Made by a program: the position numbers and the translations under genes. 7,182 bases of DNA from Nitrospirales bacterium (GTDB lineage: Bacteria > Nitrospirota > Nitrospiria > Nitrospirales > UBA2166). Positions 6,281 to 7,182 of this stretch are shown piece after piece. The stretch lies in contig JAJDBL010000068.1 of the NCBI GenBank assembly GCA_029261375.1, forward strand, positions 1 to 7,182. Direction: 5' to 3'. Within the stretch, counting starts at the first letter, position 1. Each line of letters begins with the position of its first letter. The notes beneath the pieces were generated by a model, which had not been told where the DNA came from, did not search any database, and saw only the letters and a program-made list of their open reading frames with translations.

Positions 6281-6309
6281 CTCTCTCCCCATGATGGAAT
6301 GGGAGAGGG
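6281..6309. terminator. Hairpin between convergent genes, possible bidirectional terminator
   Basis: CTCTCTCCCCAT (6281-6292) can pair with ATGGGAGAGGG (6299-6309) around the 6-nt loop GATGGA: 11 pairs with one bulged C, including one G-T pair. It lies 15 bp after the stop of the plus-strand gene and 13 bp beyond the stop of the minus-strand gene, where a shared terminator is expected. Neither side carries a proper T-tract, so intrinsic termination is uncertain; it might equally be a dispersed GGGAGAGG-type repeat. Confidence 0.5.
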
Positions 6310-6321
6310 CCTTCCCTTAGC

Positions 6322-7080
6322 CTATTTCGTGAGGCAATACGCCGATTTTAAGTCACAGAGTCGTGTCAGCATCGACTCATATTCTTTAGTGATCGCGGCT
6401 GTTTCGGTTTGGCCTACGCCTTGAACGATAAATCCATGGGGTCCTGGATCAATAATAAAGGAATATGGACTCATCATCTTCCCGCCAACATCTGCATTAG
6501 TGACGTGTGGGGCGTAGTACATGTAGTGGGGATAATTCATAGTGATGACGGTGTCGGATTCTTCAGGGTTTTGGTAGGTCCGAAACATCGGTGAAAGCAT
6601 ATAGGCAACACCAGTTCGTGCTGGAGCGCGATAAGACCCAGCCGTGTAACGTTTGTGAATCGTTCGTTTGAGGTCTCCTGGCTGCATGCCTTGTGCTTGC
6701 ATCTCCGCAACATCAAATAACATCTTCATCTGTGCATTCACGCCAGTACTGTCGAAAGAAAATGGGCCAATAATGTCATCGGGATACTTCGTAAACGGCC
6801 ATGACGCCCGAAATGCTCCCGGCCCAGTTCGAATGACGAACGCGTGGAACCCGTTGGTACCCGTGCGTGTAACTTCAAACCCCTTCTTGGGGTTCAAGGT
6901 ATACATCGTGGCATCGTCTCTGAGATGGGACGGAAGGGCGCTTAGTGCGAGCTCAATTTCCATATCTTTCCGTAACGGGTCAATAACATTCACCGAGTGG
7001 CTGGGTTGTGCACCTGGTGCGTGAGACGCATGCAGGAACAACACGCCGACAATCATTACAACAATCTGTAGTGTTCTCAT
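6322..7080 (-). CDS. Secreted conserved protein of unknown function
   Basis: Predicted 252-residue protein. Residues 1-24, MRTLQIVVMIVGVLFLHASH then APGA, form a standard Sec signal peptide with likely cleavage after Ala24 or nearby, so the mature protein is periplasmic or exported. No transmembrane segment follows. Recognisable blocks are ALSALPSHLRDDATMY (45-60), TRTGTNGFHAFVIRT (71-85), YRAPARTGVAYMLSPM (150-165), MNYPHYMYYAPHVTNADVGG (181-200) and DPGPHGFIVQG (211-221); Cys242 and Cys249 near the end could form a disulfide. The blocks recall a widespread family of exported hypothetical proteins, but I know of no function and assign none. I chose the ATG at 7080 because AAGGG lies just upstream and it gives a short n-region; ATG at 7092 and GTG at 7104 are alternatives adding 4 or 8 residues. 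It faces the B12 genes convergently, so a link to corrinoid uptake is not implied. Confidence 0.75.
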   Translation of the reverse strand: MRTLQIVVMIVGVLFLHASHAPGAQPSHSVNVIDPLRKDMEIELALSALPSHLRDDATMYTLNPKKGFEVTRTGTNGFHAFVIRTGPGAFRASWPFTKYPDDIIGPFSFDSTGVNAQMKMLFDVAEMQAQGMQPGDLKRTIHKRYTAGSYRAPARTGVAYMLSPMFRTYQNPEESDTVITMNYPHYMYYAPHVTNADVGGKMMSPYSFIIDPGPHGFIVQGVGQTETAAITKEYESMLTRLCDLKSAYCLTK

Positions 7081-7084
7081 GTTG

Positions 7085-7089
7085 CCCTT
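7085..7089 (-). promoter_or_regulatory. Probable ribosome binding site of the minus-strand gene
   Basis: On the minus strand AAGGG lies 4 nt before the ATG at 7080, slightly close but usable. No comparable motif precedes the alternative starts at 7092 and 7104. Confidence 0.4.
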
Positions 7090-7182
7090 CATGACGTTGC
7101 GCACACCAGCGGTCGTTGGTAGCAGACCTGTTTGACCCTTTCAGCCTTCCACCTTCAGTCTATTCGCCTAAGCGCTCACACA

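Noticed and set aside
7105..7182. CTTCAG-rich stretch (CTTTCAGCC...CACCTTCAGTC) as a tandem repeat or promoter
   Set aside because: The two copies are short and imperfect and the window ends here; no -10/-35 pair for the minus-strand gene is convincing.

Overview
This window is a compact vitamin B12 (corrinoid) acquisition locus from a Gram-negative bacterium. All genes read rightward except the last. The order is: 3' part of an outer-membrane TonB-dependent receptor (BtuB type), a periplasmic binding protein (BtuF), the membrane permease (BtuC), the ATPase (BtuD), a PduO-type cob(I)alamin adenosyltransferase, and a second BtuF-like protein that lacks a signal peptide. A convergent gene for a secreted protein of unknown function closes the window. 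A TonB-dependent receptor implies an outer membrane. The 114-bp hairpin-forming repeat between btuC and btuD resembles, from memory, an intergenic repeat scattered through Nitrospira genomes (ends like TTGAAAAAG...CTTTTTCAA, a GGCGTTCTCGC block and a central GTACC/GGTAC palindrome). Together with the gene content this makes Nitrospira or a close relative my best guess, but no rRNA or other marker is present to prove it.

Layout. 1-1599: receptor, 5' end cut by the window edge. 1632-2558: btuF, 32 bp downstream. 2549-3592: btuC, overlapping btuF by 10 bp. 3593-3718: intergenic gap almost filled by the repeat (3597-3710). 3719-4534: btuD, whose start has no clear ribosome binding site. 4575-5153: adenosyltransferase with a good Shine-Dalgarno. 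5154-5330: 177-bp gap holding an extended -10 promoter candidate, a 10-bp-phased AACTG triplet and a short palindrome. 5331-6266: signal-less BtuF paralogue. 6267-6321: convergent gap with a hairpin. 6322-7080 (minus): secreted hypothetical protein. 7081-7182: its upstream region, running off the window. No stretch over 300 bp lacks a gene. I saw no tRNA, rRNA, CRISPR array, transposase or recognisable riboswitch.

How the genes fit together (inference from families and order): the receptor takes corrinoid across the outer membrane using TonB energy, BtuF captures it in the periplasm, BtuC2D2 moves it into the cytoplasm, and the adenosyltransferase converts it to adenosylcobalamin. The second BtuF-like protein probably stays in the cytoplasm, where it could bind or hand on corrinoid. 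That last role is the least understood part of the locus. No corrin-ring biosynthesis gene is present, which fits salvage rather than de novo synthesis here.
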